Part shown: positions 27,893 through 39,883 of the stretch, in pieces | Position numbering within the stretch: position 1 is the first letter of the stretch | How the letters are laid out: the number at the start of each line of letters is the position of its first letter | Source: Mytilus trossulus | Taxonomy: Eukaryota > Mollusca > Bivalvia > Mytilida > Mytilidae | Assembly (NCBI RefSeq): GCF_036588685.1 | Contig: NC_086378.1 | Coordinates: forward strand, 39,471,578-39,535,577 | Direction: 5' to 3' | DNA length: 64,000 bases | The notes under the pieces: generated by a model | What the model saw: the letters and a program-made list of their open reading frames with translations, nothing else | Databases searched by the model: none | Told to the model about the DNA's origin: nothing | Program-made: the position numbers and the translations under genes

Positions 27893-28900
27893 AGTATAAA
27901 AATGAGGCGGAGGAAGCCGGGTCTGTTGTTTCTTAAATTTCCTGATCGGGGTAGATATTAATCGAACCCAATCAGAAAGCTCTGATTGTTAATGGAAAGA
28001 ACATTATCTACATCATGTATATATCTGAATGTGAAATTAAATAACCTGGCTTCTTTGGTCTTCTAGTTTTTGACAAGTGCCTGAAGGAACTCCGGTTCAT
28101 ATGAAAACAAGAAGAGGTCGGCAATGAAGTTCTTAAAACATGACACACTCCATCGTTAGACTGAAATCGACAAACGAAATAAGACTAACAAAATAAATGC
28201 ATATTGTGTCGATTGATTTGATTCGAGAGTCACTGATGAGTCTGACGTAAATATAAAATTTCAATCCTGGTATCAATGGAGAATCATTATAAAATTGATA
28301 CCGGTAATTTAGATCCAGATTTTTTTGGAACGCTATATATTTTTAAAAGCATGCACATGTTTCAATCTATTTATGGAATCACACTACAAGCCTTGAGTTG
28401 AATGAACATAAACGATTTTACATGATTGTAAATATTTGTTTAGATGTATAAAGGTTTAAAGAAAAACATTGCTTTTGCTCAGTAATTCACTCTTTAACAT
28501 TGGAATACATGCTAGTCGTTAGAGTTCTCTAAAGACCGTGATTAAATGAGTATTGTCAGTGGCTCTGGCGTCGGGTATGGCACAATCTTCAATATCATTA
28601 TGGTTATGTCGCGTGGCTCTTTATGAAGTATTGTATCAAAATACTTGAAAATAAACTCATCACAGGAACCAGGATTGAAATTTATATTTGCACTAAGCGC
28701 GAGTTTCGTCTACAAGATTTTCATCAGTTATGATCGAATCAAACAAATGTTAAAAAGGTCAAATAAAGTACAAAGTTTAAAAGCATTGTGGACCAAACAT
28801 TCCTAAAAGTTTGCCAAATACAGCTAAGGTAATCTATTCCTGACGTAGAACCCGGATTTGTTTTTCTCTTTGATTTATGAATTTCAAACAGCGGTATACT
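27893..28900. other. Unique sequence with two R10 fragments in opposite orientation
   Basis: About 28205-28290 is a plus-strand R10 fragment (GTCACTGATGAGTCTGACGT, CAATCCTGGTATCAATGG). About 28655-28880 is a minus-strand copy whose sense reads AACTGATGAAAATCTTGTAG then ACGAAAC. The rest holds nothing recognisable. Confidence 0.6.
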
Positions 28901-30642
28901 ACTTTTGCCTTTATATAGAAAAGCCTTAAGTATTTCAAAAATTCAGAGTTGAAAGTTACACTTATGTTAGTTCGACCAGAAGGCTTATCTTTACAATCTC
29001 GATCAGTGGACTAGCATAAAGTACACTAAAGATCATACTAGTATAATACAATTAGTAGGGAAATCAGGCAAGGAAAACAGCTCCATTTTTTAAAGGGTAA
29101 TCTTAAATTCACATGCTCAATGTTATAAGCATACATTTGATGGTAAGCGATTTTTTGGCAATGTTAATTTTATCTATATATTTGCCTTGGTTTCATTATA
29201 TGAAGATGTAGTTAACGATTTCGCCAAGTTGCATAAGCTGAAAAATCATTAATATATATATAATTAATGTTATGCTTCTGAAAACATACAAATAATGTTC
29301 CAGAAATAAATAAAAAAAAAGTAATTACTATATGAGTGATGTGATGTCATAACTATCAGATAGATAAGTCGCTTGTTTGATTAAACCTTTGACAAATTTC
29401 TTGTTTTCCTTAATTACAGAAGACCATCTCTTTCCTCTGACATCGGCATAATATGTTCACAGATTAATACCCCAGATGATTTGTTTTTCAGAAATTTACA
29501 TCTATCTTAGAGGAAATTTGATTAGAAATGACGCTTGTTTGGGGCAACGGTTAATTTTGCTGTGATTGTATGAGGCATAAAGTGCTTGATTAAACTTTGG
29601 CAATCTTAATGAAAGCTGGGTGCAGAATTTTTGTCATAAAATCGATGAAATATCTTAGTTTTCGATACAACCCTTTATGATTGTACTCTCGATTGGTTTT
29701 AGTTTGATGAAGATTTTCTCTAAGCATTCATCTTTAAAGATTTTTCTTTTAATTAAATAGAAATACATTTGTTCATTAATGGTGCGACACGGATCTTCCA
29801 AGTAACCAAATCGTTCGTTTTATTCATTTGTATTAGCTTTGATTTGAGTGTTAACGAACGGAGATTCACATTTAGAAGAGGTTTTGGTCTTAAGAGAGTT
29901 AACTTAATTTCGACCATGTCAAAGAATTAACCAGAATTTCGTTTTTCTTCTTCGAAAAATTTACAGTGTTATTATTTCTGAAAACTGATTGGAGAGTCCA
30001 GACAGAGTTATATTGAACAGATAATCGCGTTATTCCCTCAAATGTAAAAATTAATAAGAAAAAATACGCGTTTTATCCTTAATGAAGCCTGTACTAATTG
30101 TATTAGACGTCGTTAACGCATGGAATTTATTGTGACATTTTATACCAAGGATTTTAACTATTAAGTTTACAGTAAAAAATCTTTAAAATAGACTGATTAA
30201 TACTCGTATTTTCTCATCAATTTTCTCTTATTAGAAGAATATAAAGCGCAATTTAAAATACGTATACTATAAAATTGCTTAACGCAAGATGTAAATATCA
30301 TTCTTCAGACAATAGTGGGCTGTTGACTTTATAATGATAGATAAAGTTACAAAAAAACGGCAACATATATTAAATAATTCCAACCTTATATACATCAAAA
30401 CTGGTTAATTAAAAGCACTTTCGAGTAAATTTTCTTGAAAATGACATCCAATCTCTTACAATATTTGATTGCAAAGGTTAAGTTTTAAAACTGTGAGCTT
30501 ACTTCTTGTCCAAGCACATAAAGCGTGCCATTTACTTCCTTTTTGATATCATAGATATGTACAGTCTTGGAACAACATTATATGGTCTATTCAAATGATT
30601 TTAGTCTTGGACGGACTGAAAAAGTTAGAACATAAGTATGTT
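28901..30642. other. Unique AT-rich non-coding sequence
   Basis: No repeats of the families above and no exon-like frames. Clusters of TAATTA and ATTA motifs lie at about 29390-30480. Function unknown. Confidence 0.4.
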
Positions 30643-30945
30643 TCACCAGCCCAGTAGTCAGCACTTTTTGTGCTGACATAAATAATCATTGATTAAAGGT
30701 TATATTTATAAATTAACTGTTTACAAAATTTTGAAATTTTGAAATATTAAGGCTTATCTACCTCAGGCATAGATTACCTCAGCTGTATTTGGCAAAACTG
30801 TTAGAATTTTGGACGTCAATGCTCTTCAACTTTGTACTTAATTTGACTTTTTTACTTTTTTTGGATTCGAGCGTCACTGATGATTCTTATGTAGACGCGC
30901 GTCTGGTGTATATTTAAAATCTAGTCCTGTTATCTAGGATGAGTT
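30643..30945 (+). mobile_element. R10 SINE-like repeat, most complete copy
   Basis: It runs from CACCAGCCCAGTAGTCAGCA through GGCATAGATTACCTCAGCTG and CAATGCTCTTCAACTTTGTA to GAGCGTCACTGATGATTCTT and CGCGCGTCTGGTGTA. I recognise this as a very common bivalve repeat. No tRNA-type promoter boxes were evident, so SINE-like describes size and abundance only. Confidence 0.7.
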
Positions 30946-31564
30946 TTTTCCCCAGTACAAGTATAAATTTATGCTAAAATTACTATATACAAACTGGCAT
31001 TTCAATGGTGACTTGAACAAGAATGAACACACGCTTGTAAAATGACGCAAACTACGATTTAGACAAAAAAAATTACAATTGGTTTCAAGTTAGTTTATTT
31101 GAAAGTGTGTTCTTTGTAGTAAGCCAGCAAATTTGGAGCTTTCATATCTTTTTGAAACACAAAATGTATTTAACTTTTGTCTATGTAGTGGATACCGGGC
31201 CCTTAAACTTTTCCAACAGTCTGTAGAGTAGTTTTTGAGGTGGAAATACAGCCATTTTTGTCAATTTTTGTCCATTTGTTACGATGAACCTTAAATGTAA
31301 CAGTTTTGTATATGAATGATATGAGATGTTGGTAATACGTCAATGAAACAGTAACCAAATCACACAAACTATAAAAAGAATCTTGATGTTAAAATATATA
31401 AACAAAAGACAAAAGCGTATTCAATATATTTACTCTAAAAAGTTCAGAACAGAAATACATAACTTATTGCAAATATCTTACCACACCTCAATATAATGTT
31501 ATCATCACATCAAAACTAATTAAGAGATATCCAATCACAATAGAAAAGAAGTGTTATCTGAACC
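30946..31564. other. Unique sequence before LINE 2
   Basis: AT-rich; the last part may be the eroded 5' end of the LINE that follows. Nothing else recognised. Confidence 0.4.
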
Positions 31565-33290
31565 CGGTAGACCTAGTAAAAAATAACAAGTCAGAGCTCG
31601 ACACAGATTGCGAAATTATATCATGTAAATTAGAACTGGCTTGCCAGAAAAAAACCATGTACATATCATCATTTTACAATCCCAAGACACAAAATAAATC
31701 ATAATACTAGTATTTGGAATACAAAAGAAGCATCGATCAAACAGCAAGTATAAAGAACTGCTTCATAGTTTCATGTGGCGATTTCAACCTTCTTGGATGG
31801 GATTTGAAAGCAAAATGCATGAATGACAACACACAACATGTAGGAATACATCAAAGAATCGGAGATATACTGGATGATAATGGTCTTTCACAGATGGTTG
31901 ACGAACCAACAAGGCAGACAAACACACCTGCCTTGTTAATAACAAACCATCCAAATAGTTTTCCGAGGATGAAAATAATACCAGGGGTATCTGATCATGA
32001 CATCGTCTTTGCCGAAATAAGTGTCACTCCTTCAAGAAAAAAGAAAGCGGCACAGAAAAAAGAAAGATTCCTCTATACAGCAAAGCAATTGGGATAAGAT
32101 GAGGGAAGATATAAATAATATTAAAAATGAAATTGAAAAATTGACAACCAGTAACATCAACGACATATGGATAGTATTTAAAACAAATTTAGAGAAAAGC
32201 GTCAATTTAAATATTCATAACATCCTACATCCTATGCAGCACGAGTTCCGCAAAAAATATCATGTGAAACTCAACTCAACGAGTTCATAGGTGATGAAAC
32301 ATAAAACTTAGTTGAAGGAAATAACACAGATTGCTTAATTATGGACTTCTCCAAAGCTTTCGACAAAGTAACCCATTCACTTTTGATCAATAAACTAAGA
32401 CAAAACAGGATTAAATGTTAAACCAATTGCAACAGATGGATTCTCAGTGTCCTAAATGGATGACAACAGTCTTATGTGGTTGAAAGAGTAAGCTCTGGCC
32501 TTATTGATGTTGAATCAGGTGTACCACATGGTTAAGTCCTAGATCTTGCTCTTTTCCTCTACTACATTAATGATATGCCAGAGGGAGTTTAATCTAGAAC
32601 AAGATTGTTTGCCGACGACACTTTAATTTAACTCAAAATAAAAACAGATGCAGATACCACAAAACTGCAAGAGGACTTGAATAAATTATCAGACTGGGAA
32701 CAACGATGGCTAATGAAATTCAACGCAGACAAATGCCATGTGATCACCATCAGCAAGAAAAGAAACCACATCAAAAAAGATTACATCCTACAAGGCTATT
32801 TACTTGAGAGAGTATAATCTGCAAAATATCTTGGAGTTACCATCAGCTAAGATTTAATTTGGAGTACCCATGTATATAGCATATGTCAAAAAGCAAGTGA
32901 AATAATTGGGTTCCTAAAAAGGGTTTTAAACATCAACAACACACAACTGAAAGAAAATGCATACATGTCATTAGTAAGACCAACACTAACATACGCAAGC
33001 GCAGTTTGGGACCCCAATGAACAAAACAAAAAGAGAACAGACACAAGACAATGTCATTCTACCCAAAATTCATACGGGAGTGGAATGCCCTACCACTTCC
33101 ACTATCACCGACTAATAAAATACTAAGTAGACCAAAACATTGTTTTTAAAGAGCACCTGTATATAGGATTTTAACTCTCTCAAAACTGTACATATTTAAA
33201 ATTTTCTTGGACTTTGTGCGCAACACACATGGGCAGAATACTAATAATCAGGCAGTTGATTGCGGCCGCTTAACTGGAAGAAGAAGATTG
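31565..33290 (+). pseudogene. Second LINE remnant: endonuclease then reverse transcriptase, with internal deletions
   Basis: A plus-strand endonuclease piece shows SELDTDCEIISCKLEL, SSFYNP, CGDFNLLGWD, DEPTRQTNTPALLITNHPNS and GVSDHDIVF (the last at about 31987-32013). After a frameshift near 32090 comes a linker. The coding content then jumps to FRKK, and from about 32340 reads LIMDFSKAFDKV; the catalytic FADD is at 32608-32619, followed by KCHVITISKKRN, AKYLGVTIS and LVRPTLTYASAVWDP. Many in-frame stops are present. Two further segments are missing: the reverse transcriptase N-terminal part before FRKK, and a piece between AVWDP (about 33010) and SFYPKFIREWNALP (about 33055). It is a different family from the LINE at the left edge, of CR1/L2-like style. 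Dead copy. Confidence 0.82.
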
Positions 33291-35960
33291 AACGTGAACT
33301 ACTTTACAAAATGTGACCACAGTTTCACTACTCATCATTACGACTCTGTCATAAACAAATGAATAGATTAAACATTGCTTCATCATTGAACAGATCGTGA
33401 AAGAACCTAAAAATCAACCACTGTTCTATATGACAAGAGCAGCACCAGTGAATAATATAACTAAACAAACTGATGATATCCCACCACAGCAGAACACACT
33501 ATGAACATTAAATTGCTGCTACTAAATTGATTGTGAAAAGAGACAGATTATAACACAACTAAATTGGCAATGAATACTCCATCACAATAAAAGACATAAA
33601 AGACGATGAAAACAATTACAGAACAAACATAACTAAAGATTGTGAACCGAACAATGCTCCTCAAACTGTGATCAGAAGTAATGTCTAACTGAACAGATCA
33701 TTGCTGGAACGATCATAAACACAAATAAAAACTTACCTAATAGAATGTAAAATTAACATTTCAGAGCTGAATGTGAACATAAATAAAACCCTAACGAACA
33801 AATCAAGAATGGACAAAATTTTAACAGTTATAAAATTCAATAAAATAAAAATACACTGTGAACAACGTAGCAATACTGGTTAGAATCAGAAAAGAAACAA
33901 AATGTTGAATGGACGTTGCATGTTACATTCATGAGAAGAATACAACCTGTTATAATACCCTACTGAACAAAATGTGAACATATTATTACTAGGTGGTAAA
34001 CTGTGAACTGTAATGATAAAACCTTACTGAACAAAATGTGAACATACTCTTACTCGGTAGAAGACTGTGAACTGTAATGATAAAACCTAATTGAACAAAT
34101 TGTGGACATACCCTTATTAGGTAGAAGACTGAGGACTGTAATGATAAAACTTTATTGCACAAAATGTGGACATATCCTTACTCGGTAGAAGACTGTGAAC
34201 TGTAATGATAAAACCTAATTGAACAAAATGTGGACATACCCTTATTTGGTAGGAAACTGACAACTGTAATGATAAAACCATTATTGGAGAGAATGTGACC
34301 ATACCCTTACTCGGTAGAAGACTGAGAACTGTAATGATAAAACCTTATTGAACAGAATGTGAACATTCTTACTCAGTAGAAGACTGTGACCTGTAATAAT
34401 AAAACCTTATTGAACAGAATGTGAACATACCTTTACTCAGTAAAAGTCTGAGAAAACTGTAATGATAAAACCTTATCGATCGGAATGTGGAAATACCCTT
34501 ACTCGGTAGAAATCTGTAAACTGTAATGATTAAACCTTATTGAACGGAATGTGGAAATACCCTTACTCAGTAGAAGACTGAGAACTGTAATGATAAAACC
34601 TTATTGAACGGAATCTGGAAATATCCTTACTCAGTAGAAGACTGTGAACTGTAATAATAAAACCTTATTGATCGGAATGTGAACATACCCTAACTCAGTA
34701 GAAAACTGAAAACTGTAATGATAAAACCTTATTGAACAAAATGTGGACATACCCTAACTCAGTAGAAAACTGACAACTGTAATGATATAACCTTATTGAA
34801 CGGGATGAGGACATACCCTAAGTCGGTGGAAACTGACAACTGTAATGATATAACCTTATTGAACGGGATGAGGACATACGCTAACTCGGTGGAAACTGAC
34901 AATTGTAATGATAAAAGCTTATTAAAAAAAATGTGAACATACCCTTACTCGGTAGATGACTGTGAACTGTTATGATAAAACCTGATTGGACAAAACGTTG
35001 ACATATCCTAACTCGCTAGAAGACTGAGAACTGTAATGATATAACCTTATTGAACGGGATGAGGACATACGCTTATTCGGTAGAAGACTGCGAACTGTAC
35101 TGAAAATCCTTTTTGCTCAGAATGTGGACTTACTGGGTAAAAGACTGTGAAATTTAATGATAAAAACTTATTGATCAAATACGAAAAAAAGTTCACAGGG
35201 AAGACTGAACTGTATAATAAAAACTTGTTGATCATAATGTGAGCAAAACATCACCGGATTGACTTTGACCAATAAAAAAACCTTACTGTCTTACTAAACA
35301 GAATGTGAATAGAACTTCAGTGGGTAGACTGTGAATTGTTATAAAACCTTAATGTACAGATCGTGAACAGAACAACCCTGGGTAGACTATGAACTGTTAT
35401 AAACCCTTACTGTACCGAACGTGAACAAATCATCACTGGACAGACTGTGCACAGTTATAAAACCTTACTGTACAGAACGTGAACAAATCATCACTGGGAA
35501 GACTGTGACCTGTTATAAAACCTTACTGTACAAATCATGAACATCACTTGGGTAGACCATGAAGTGTTATAAACCTTTATGTAAAAATCGTGAACATCAC
35601 ATGGGTAGACTATGAAGTGATATGGAACCTTAATGTACAGAACGTGAACAGATCATCACTGGGTAGACTATGAAGCGTTATGAAACCTTAATATACAGAA
35701 AGTGAACATCACTGGGTAGACTGTGTAGTGTTGTTAACCTTACTGTACAAAACGTGAACAAATCAACACTGGGAAGACTGTGAACTGTTATAAAACCTTA
35801 CTGTACAAGTCGTGAACATCACTTGGGTAGACTATGAAGTGATATGGAACCTTAATGTACAGAACGTGAACAAAACATAACTGGGTAGACTGTGAGCTGA
35901 TACAAAACATGAATGTATAGAAAATGATAAACATTACATCATTTGGTAGACTGTGAACTA
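33290..35960. repeat. Satellite array, 64-bp units grading into units of about 60 bp
   Basis: Clear 64-bp periodicity is seen in the TAATGATAAAACC landmark at 34011, 34075, 34139, 34203 and 34267, continuing to about 35230. Units contain GAACAAAATGTGGACATACC, CTTACTCGGTAGAAGACTG and GAACTGTAATGATAAAACC. From about 35230 to 35960 a related unit of about 60 bp takes over (GAACGTGAACA, CACTGGGTAGACTGTGAA, TTATAAAACCTTACTGTACA). Roughly 30 units in all. 33290-33940 holds eroded traces and abuts the end of LINE 2. Confidence 0.9.
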
Positions 35961-36124
35961 AAACAAAACTTTAATGTACAGAACCGTTACAGACTGAAAT
36001 AAGATAAAACTTTAGCGACCAGGAGATTCACAGAACAATACCAGGTTATCCGTCAAATGTAATTAAACTATTCCAAATAGGATATGAACACACCATTATT
36101 TTGTTTTTCACCAATTCATCCTAC
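35961..36124. other. Short unique sequence
   Basis: Nothing recognised. Confidence 0.4.
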
Positions 36125-36858
36125 TTGTCCTAACTAGAGGCTCTTAAGAGCCTGTGTCGCTCACCTTGGTCTATGTGCATATTAAACAAGGACACATACC
36201 GGGATTCAATTGTGTTAAGGTGATGGTGATGTGTTTGTAGATCTTACTTTACTGAACATTCTTGTTTCTTACTATTATCTCAATTTATAATGAACTTGGC
36301 CCATTAGTAACAGTGGAAAATATTTTGTTAAAATTTCCAAATTTTCAAAACTTGACTATAAAGGGCAATAACTCCTTAAGGGTCAACTGACCTTTTGATC
36401 ATGTTGACTTATTTGTAGATCTTACTTGCTGAACATTATTGCTGTTAAAAGTTTATCTCTATATCTATAATAATATTCAAGATAGCAACCAAAAACCGCA
36501 AAATTTCATTAAAAATTACCAGTTCAGGGGCAGTAACCCAACAACGGGTTGTCCAATTCATCTGAAAATTTCAGGGGAGATAGATCTTGACCTGATGAAC
36601 AATTTAACAGCGTCAGATTTGCTCTTACTGCTTTGGTTTTTGAGTTATAAGCCAAAAACTGCATTTTACCCTTATGTTCTATTTTTAGCTGTGGCGGCCA
36701 TCTTGGTTGGTTGGCGGGGTCACCGGACATATTTTTTAAACTAGATACCCAAATGATGATTGTGGCCAAGTTTGGTTAAATTTGGCACCGTAGTTTCAGA
36801 GGAGAAGATTTTTGTAAAAGATTACTAAGATTTACCTTCGGGCCAGGTGAGCTAAAAA
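36125..36858. mobile_element. R4 dispersed repeat (copy 1)
   Basis: It begins near GAGGCTCTTAAGAGCCTGTG and TCGCTCACCTTGG and ends CCTTCGGGCCAGGTGAGCTA. Landmarks inside are CAATAACTCCTTAAGGGTCA, CCCAACAACGGGTTGTCC, GGCGGCCATCTTGGTTGGTT and AGTTTCAGAGGAGAAGATTT. GCTCACCT on the left and AGGTGAGC on the right form short inverted ends. Open frames inside it are chance. Confidence 0.75.
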
Positions 36859-37197
36859 AGCATTTCCTGTCCCCAATAACCTATGACTTATGATACTTTT
36901 GCTGAAAGTCTCAAGTCATTCAATATTTTACTAAATTCTTCTAACAACTCTTTACATGCTTTAAACTACGCTCTGAATGCCCGCGATTTCGCGGGTGTGT
37001 TCTAGTTGCTTATAAATTCAGAAAAACAGACCAAAACACAAAAAGTTAACACTGAGCAATAAGCCGTGAAAATGAGGTCAAGGTCAAATAAAACCTGGGT
37101 AGCAGACATATATATCATAAAATATTTCCATACACAAAATATAGTTGACCTTATGCATAAAGTATTAGAAAAAATGAAAAATAGACCAAAACTCAAC

Positions 37198-39078
37198 CAG
37201 ATGCTCTGCAGGGCGTAGCTTTATACGCAGAGGTTGAACCCTGAACGGTTGGGGCAAGTGTGGACACAACATTCAAGCTGGATTCAGCTCTAAATTTGGA
37301 TTGTGATTAAATAGTTGACACAGCATAGGTTTCTGACACAGAATGAATGTGTTCTAATGAACTTAAAATTTTTGTTTTCTCTTAGAGCAATTCACTATGC
37401 TGTTGAATATTAATCCTCTCAAAAAAATGTTTGAAGAAATTTTCTTTTTATTTATGAAATTTCAAATGAGAAAAGTTTAACCCATTTTTTTCAATCACAT
37501 CCCCCTTTCCCTTTTTCCAAAACTAATCTCAATAAAAATTTCTAATGGAGTTTGCAACAATAACTACTCATTTAAATACATCATAAAATATTAAGATGTA
37601 AAAAAACTGCTTGTTATCACTGAATGGTAAAGATTATTTTAATTTATCAGTTGGTAGTAAAAAGTGAATATACATTGTATATTGTATATAACAAAGATTT
37701 AAGTTGATTCTGGACAAAGAAAGATAACTCCAATTAAAAAAAAATTGCTATTACACAATATTGTGCAATTAGATATTTCTTGCCATTGCGCAATACTGTG
37801 CAATTGAAAAGACTTGCTATTGCACAATACTTAATATAATAATTTTAGATCCTGATTTGGACCAACTTGAAAACTGGGCGCATAATCAAAAATCAAAGTA
37901 CATGTTTGGATTCAGCATATCAAAGAACCCCAAGATTTCAATTTTTGTTAAAATCAAACTAAGTTTAATTTTGGACCCTTTGGACTTTAATGTAGACCAA
38001 TTTGAAAACAGGACCAAAAATGAAGAATCTACATACACAGTTAGATTTGGCATATCAAAGAACCCAATTTATTCAATTTTTGATGAAATCAAACAAAGTT
38101 TAATTTGGGACCCCGATTTGGACCAACTTGAAAACTGTGCCAATAATCAACGATCTAAGTACAGTTTTAGATTCAGCATATCAAAGAACCCAACCGATTC
38201 ATTTTTTTGTCAAAATCAAACTAAGTTTAATTTTGGACCCTTTGGACCTTAATGTAGACCAATTGGAAAACGGGACCAAAAGTTAAGAATCTACATACAC
38301 AGTTAGATTCAGGATATCAAAGAACCCCAATTATTCAATTTTGATGAAATCAAACAAAGTTTAATTTTGGACCCTTTGGGCCCCTTATTCCTAAACTGTT
38401 GGGACCTAAACTCCCAAAATCAATACCAACCTTCCTTTTATGGTCATAAACCTTGTGTTTAAATTTCATAGATTTCTATTTACTTATACTAACGTTATGG
38501 TGCGAAGAGCAAGAAAAATGCTTATTTGGGTCCCTTTTTGGCCCCTAATTCCTAAACTGTGGGGACCTAAACTCCCAAAACCAATACCAACCTTCCTTTT
38601 GTGGTCATAAACATTGAGTTTAAATTTCATTGATTTCTATTTTCTTTAACTAAAGTTATTGTGCGAAAACCAAGAATAATGCTTATTTGGGCCCTTTTTT
38701 TGGCCCCTAATTCCTAAACTGTTGAAACCAAAACTCCCAAAATCAATCCCAACCTTTCTTTTGTGGTCATAAACCTTGTGTCAAAATTTCATAGATTTCT
38801 ATTAACTTAAACTAAAGTTATAGTGCGAAAACCAAGAAAATGCTTATTTGGGCCCTTTTTGGCCCCTAATTCCTAAAATGTTGGGACCAAAACTCCCAAA
38901 ATCAATACCAACCTTCCTTTTGTGGTCATAAACCTTGTGTTAAAATTTCATAGATTTCTATTCACTTTAAGTAAAGTTAGAGTGCGAAAACTAAAAATAT
39001 TCGGACGACGACGACGACGACGACGCCAACGTAATAGCAATATACGACGAAATTTTTTTCAAATTTTGCGGTCGAATA
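37198..39078. mobile_element. R1 dispersed repeat (copy 2), about 1.88 kb, nested in R3
   Basis: Ends match copy 1: CAGATGCTCTGCAGGGCG and TTTTGCGGTCGAATA. Flanks AAAACTCAAC (left) and AAAACTTAAC (right) look like a target duplication of about 10 bp. It keeps an open frame at 37857-38252, in the same internal modules as the open frame of copy 1. A GACGACGACG run precedes the right end. Confidence 0.82.
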
Positions 39079-39883
39079 AAAACTTAACTTTGACCACTGA
39101 ACCATGAAAATGAGGTCAAGGTCAGATGACACCTGTCAGCTAGACATGTACACCTTACAATCATTCCATACACCAAATAAAGAAGACCTATTGCATATAG
39201 TATAAGAAAAACAGACCCAAACACAAAAACTTTAACTATTACACCACTGAACCATGAAAATGAAGTCAAGGTCAGATCACACCTGTCAGCTAGACATGTA
39301 CACCTTACAATCATTCCATACACCAAATATAGTACACCTATTGCATATAGTACAAGAAAAACAGACCAAAACACAAAAACTTAACTATAACCATTGAACC
39401 ATGAAAATGAGGTCAAGGTCAGATGACACCTGCCAGTTGGACATGTACACCTTACAGTCCTTCCACACACCAAATAAACTTGACCTATAGCTTATAGTAT
39501 CTGAGATATGGACTTGACCACAAAAACTTAACCTTGTTCACTGATCCATGAATTGAGGTCGAGGTCAAGTGAAAAATGTCTGACGGGCATGAGGACCTTG
39601 CAAGGTAGGCACATACCAAATATAGTTATCCAATTACTTATGATAAGAGAGAATTTAACATTACAAAAAATCTTAACTTTTTTTTCAAGTAGTCACTGAA
39701 CCATGAAAATGAGGTCAAGGACATTGGACATGTGACTGACGGAAAGTTCGTAACATGAGGCATCTATATACAAAGTATGAAGCATCCAGGTCTTCTACCT
39801 TCTAAAATATAAAGCTTTTAAGAAGTTAGCTAACGCAGCAGCCACCGTAGCCGCCGCCTGATCACTATCCCTATGTCGAGTTT

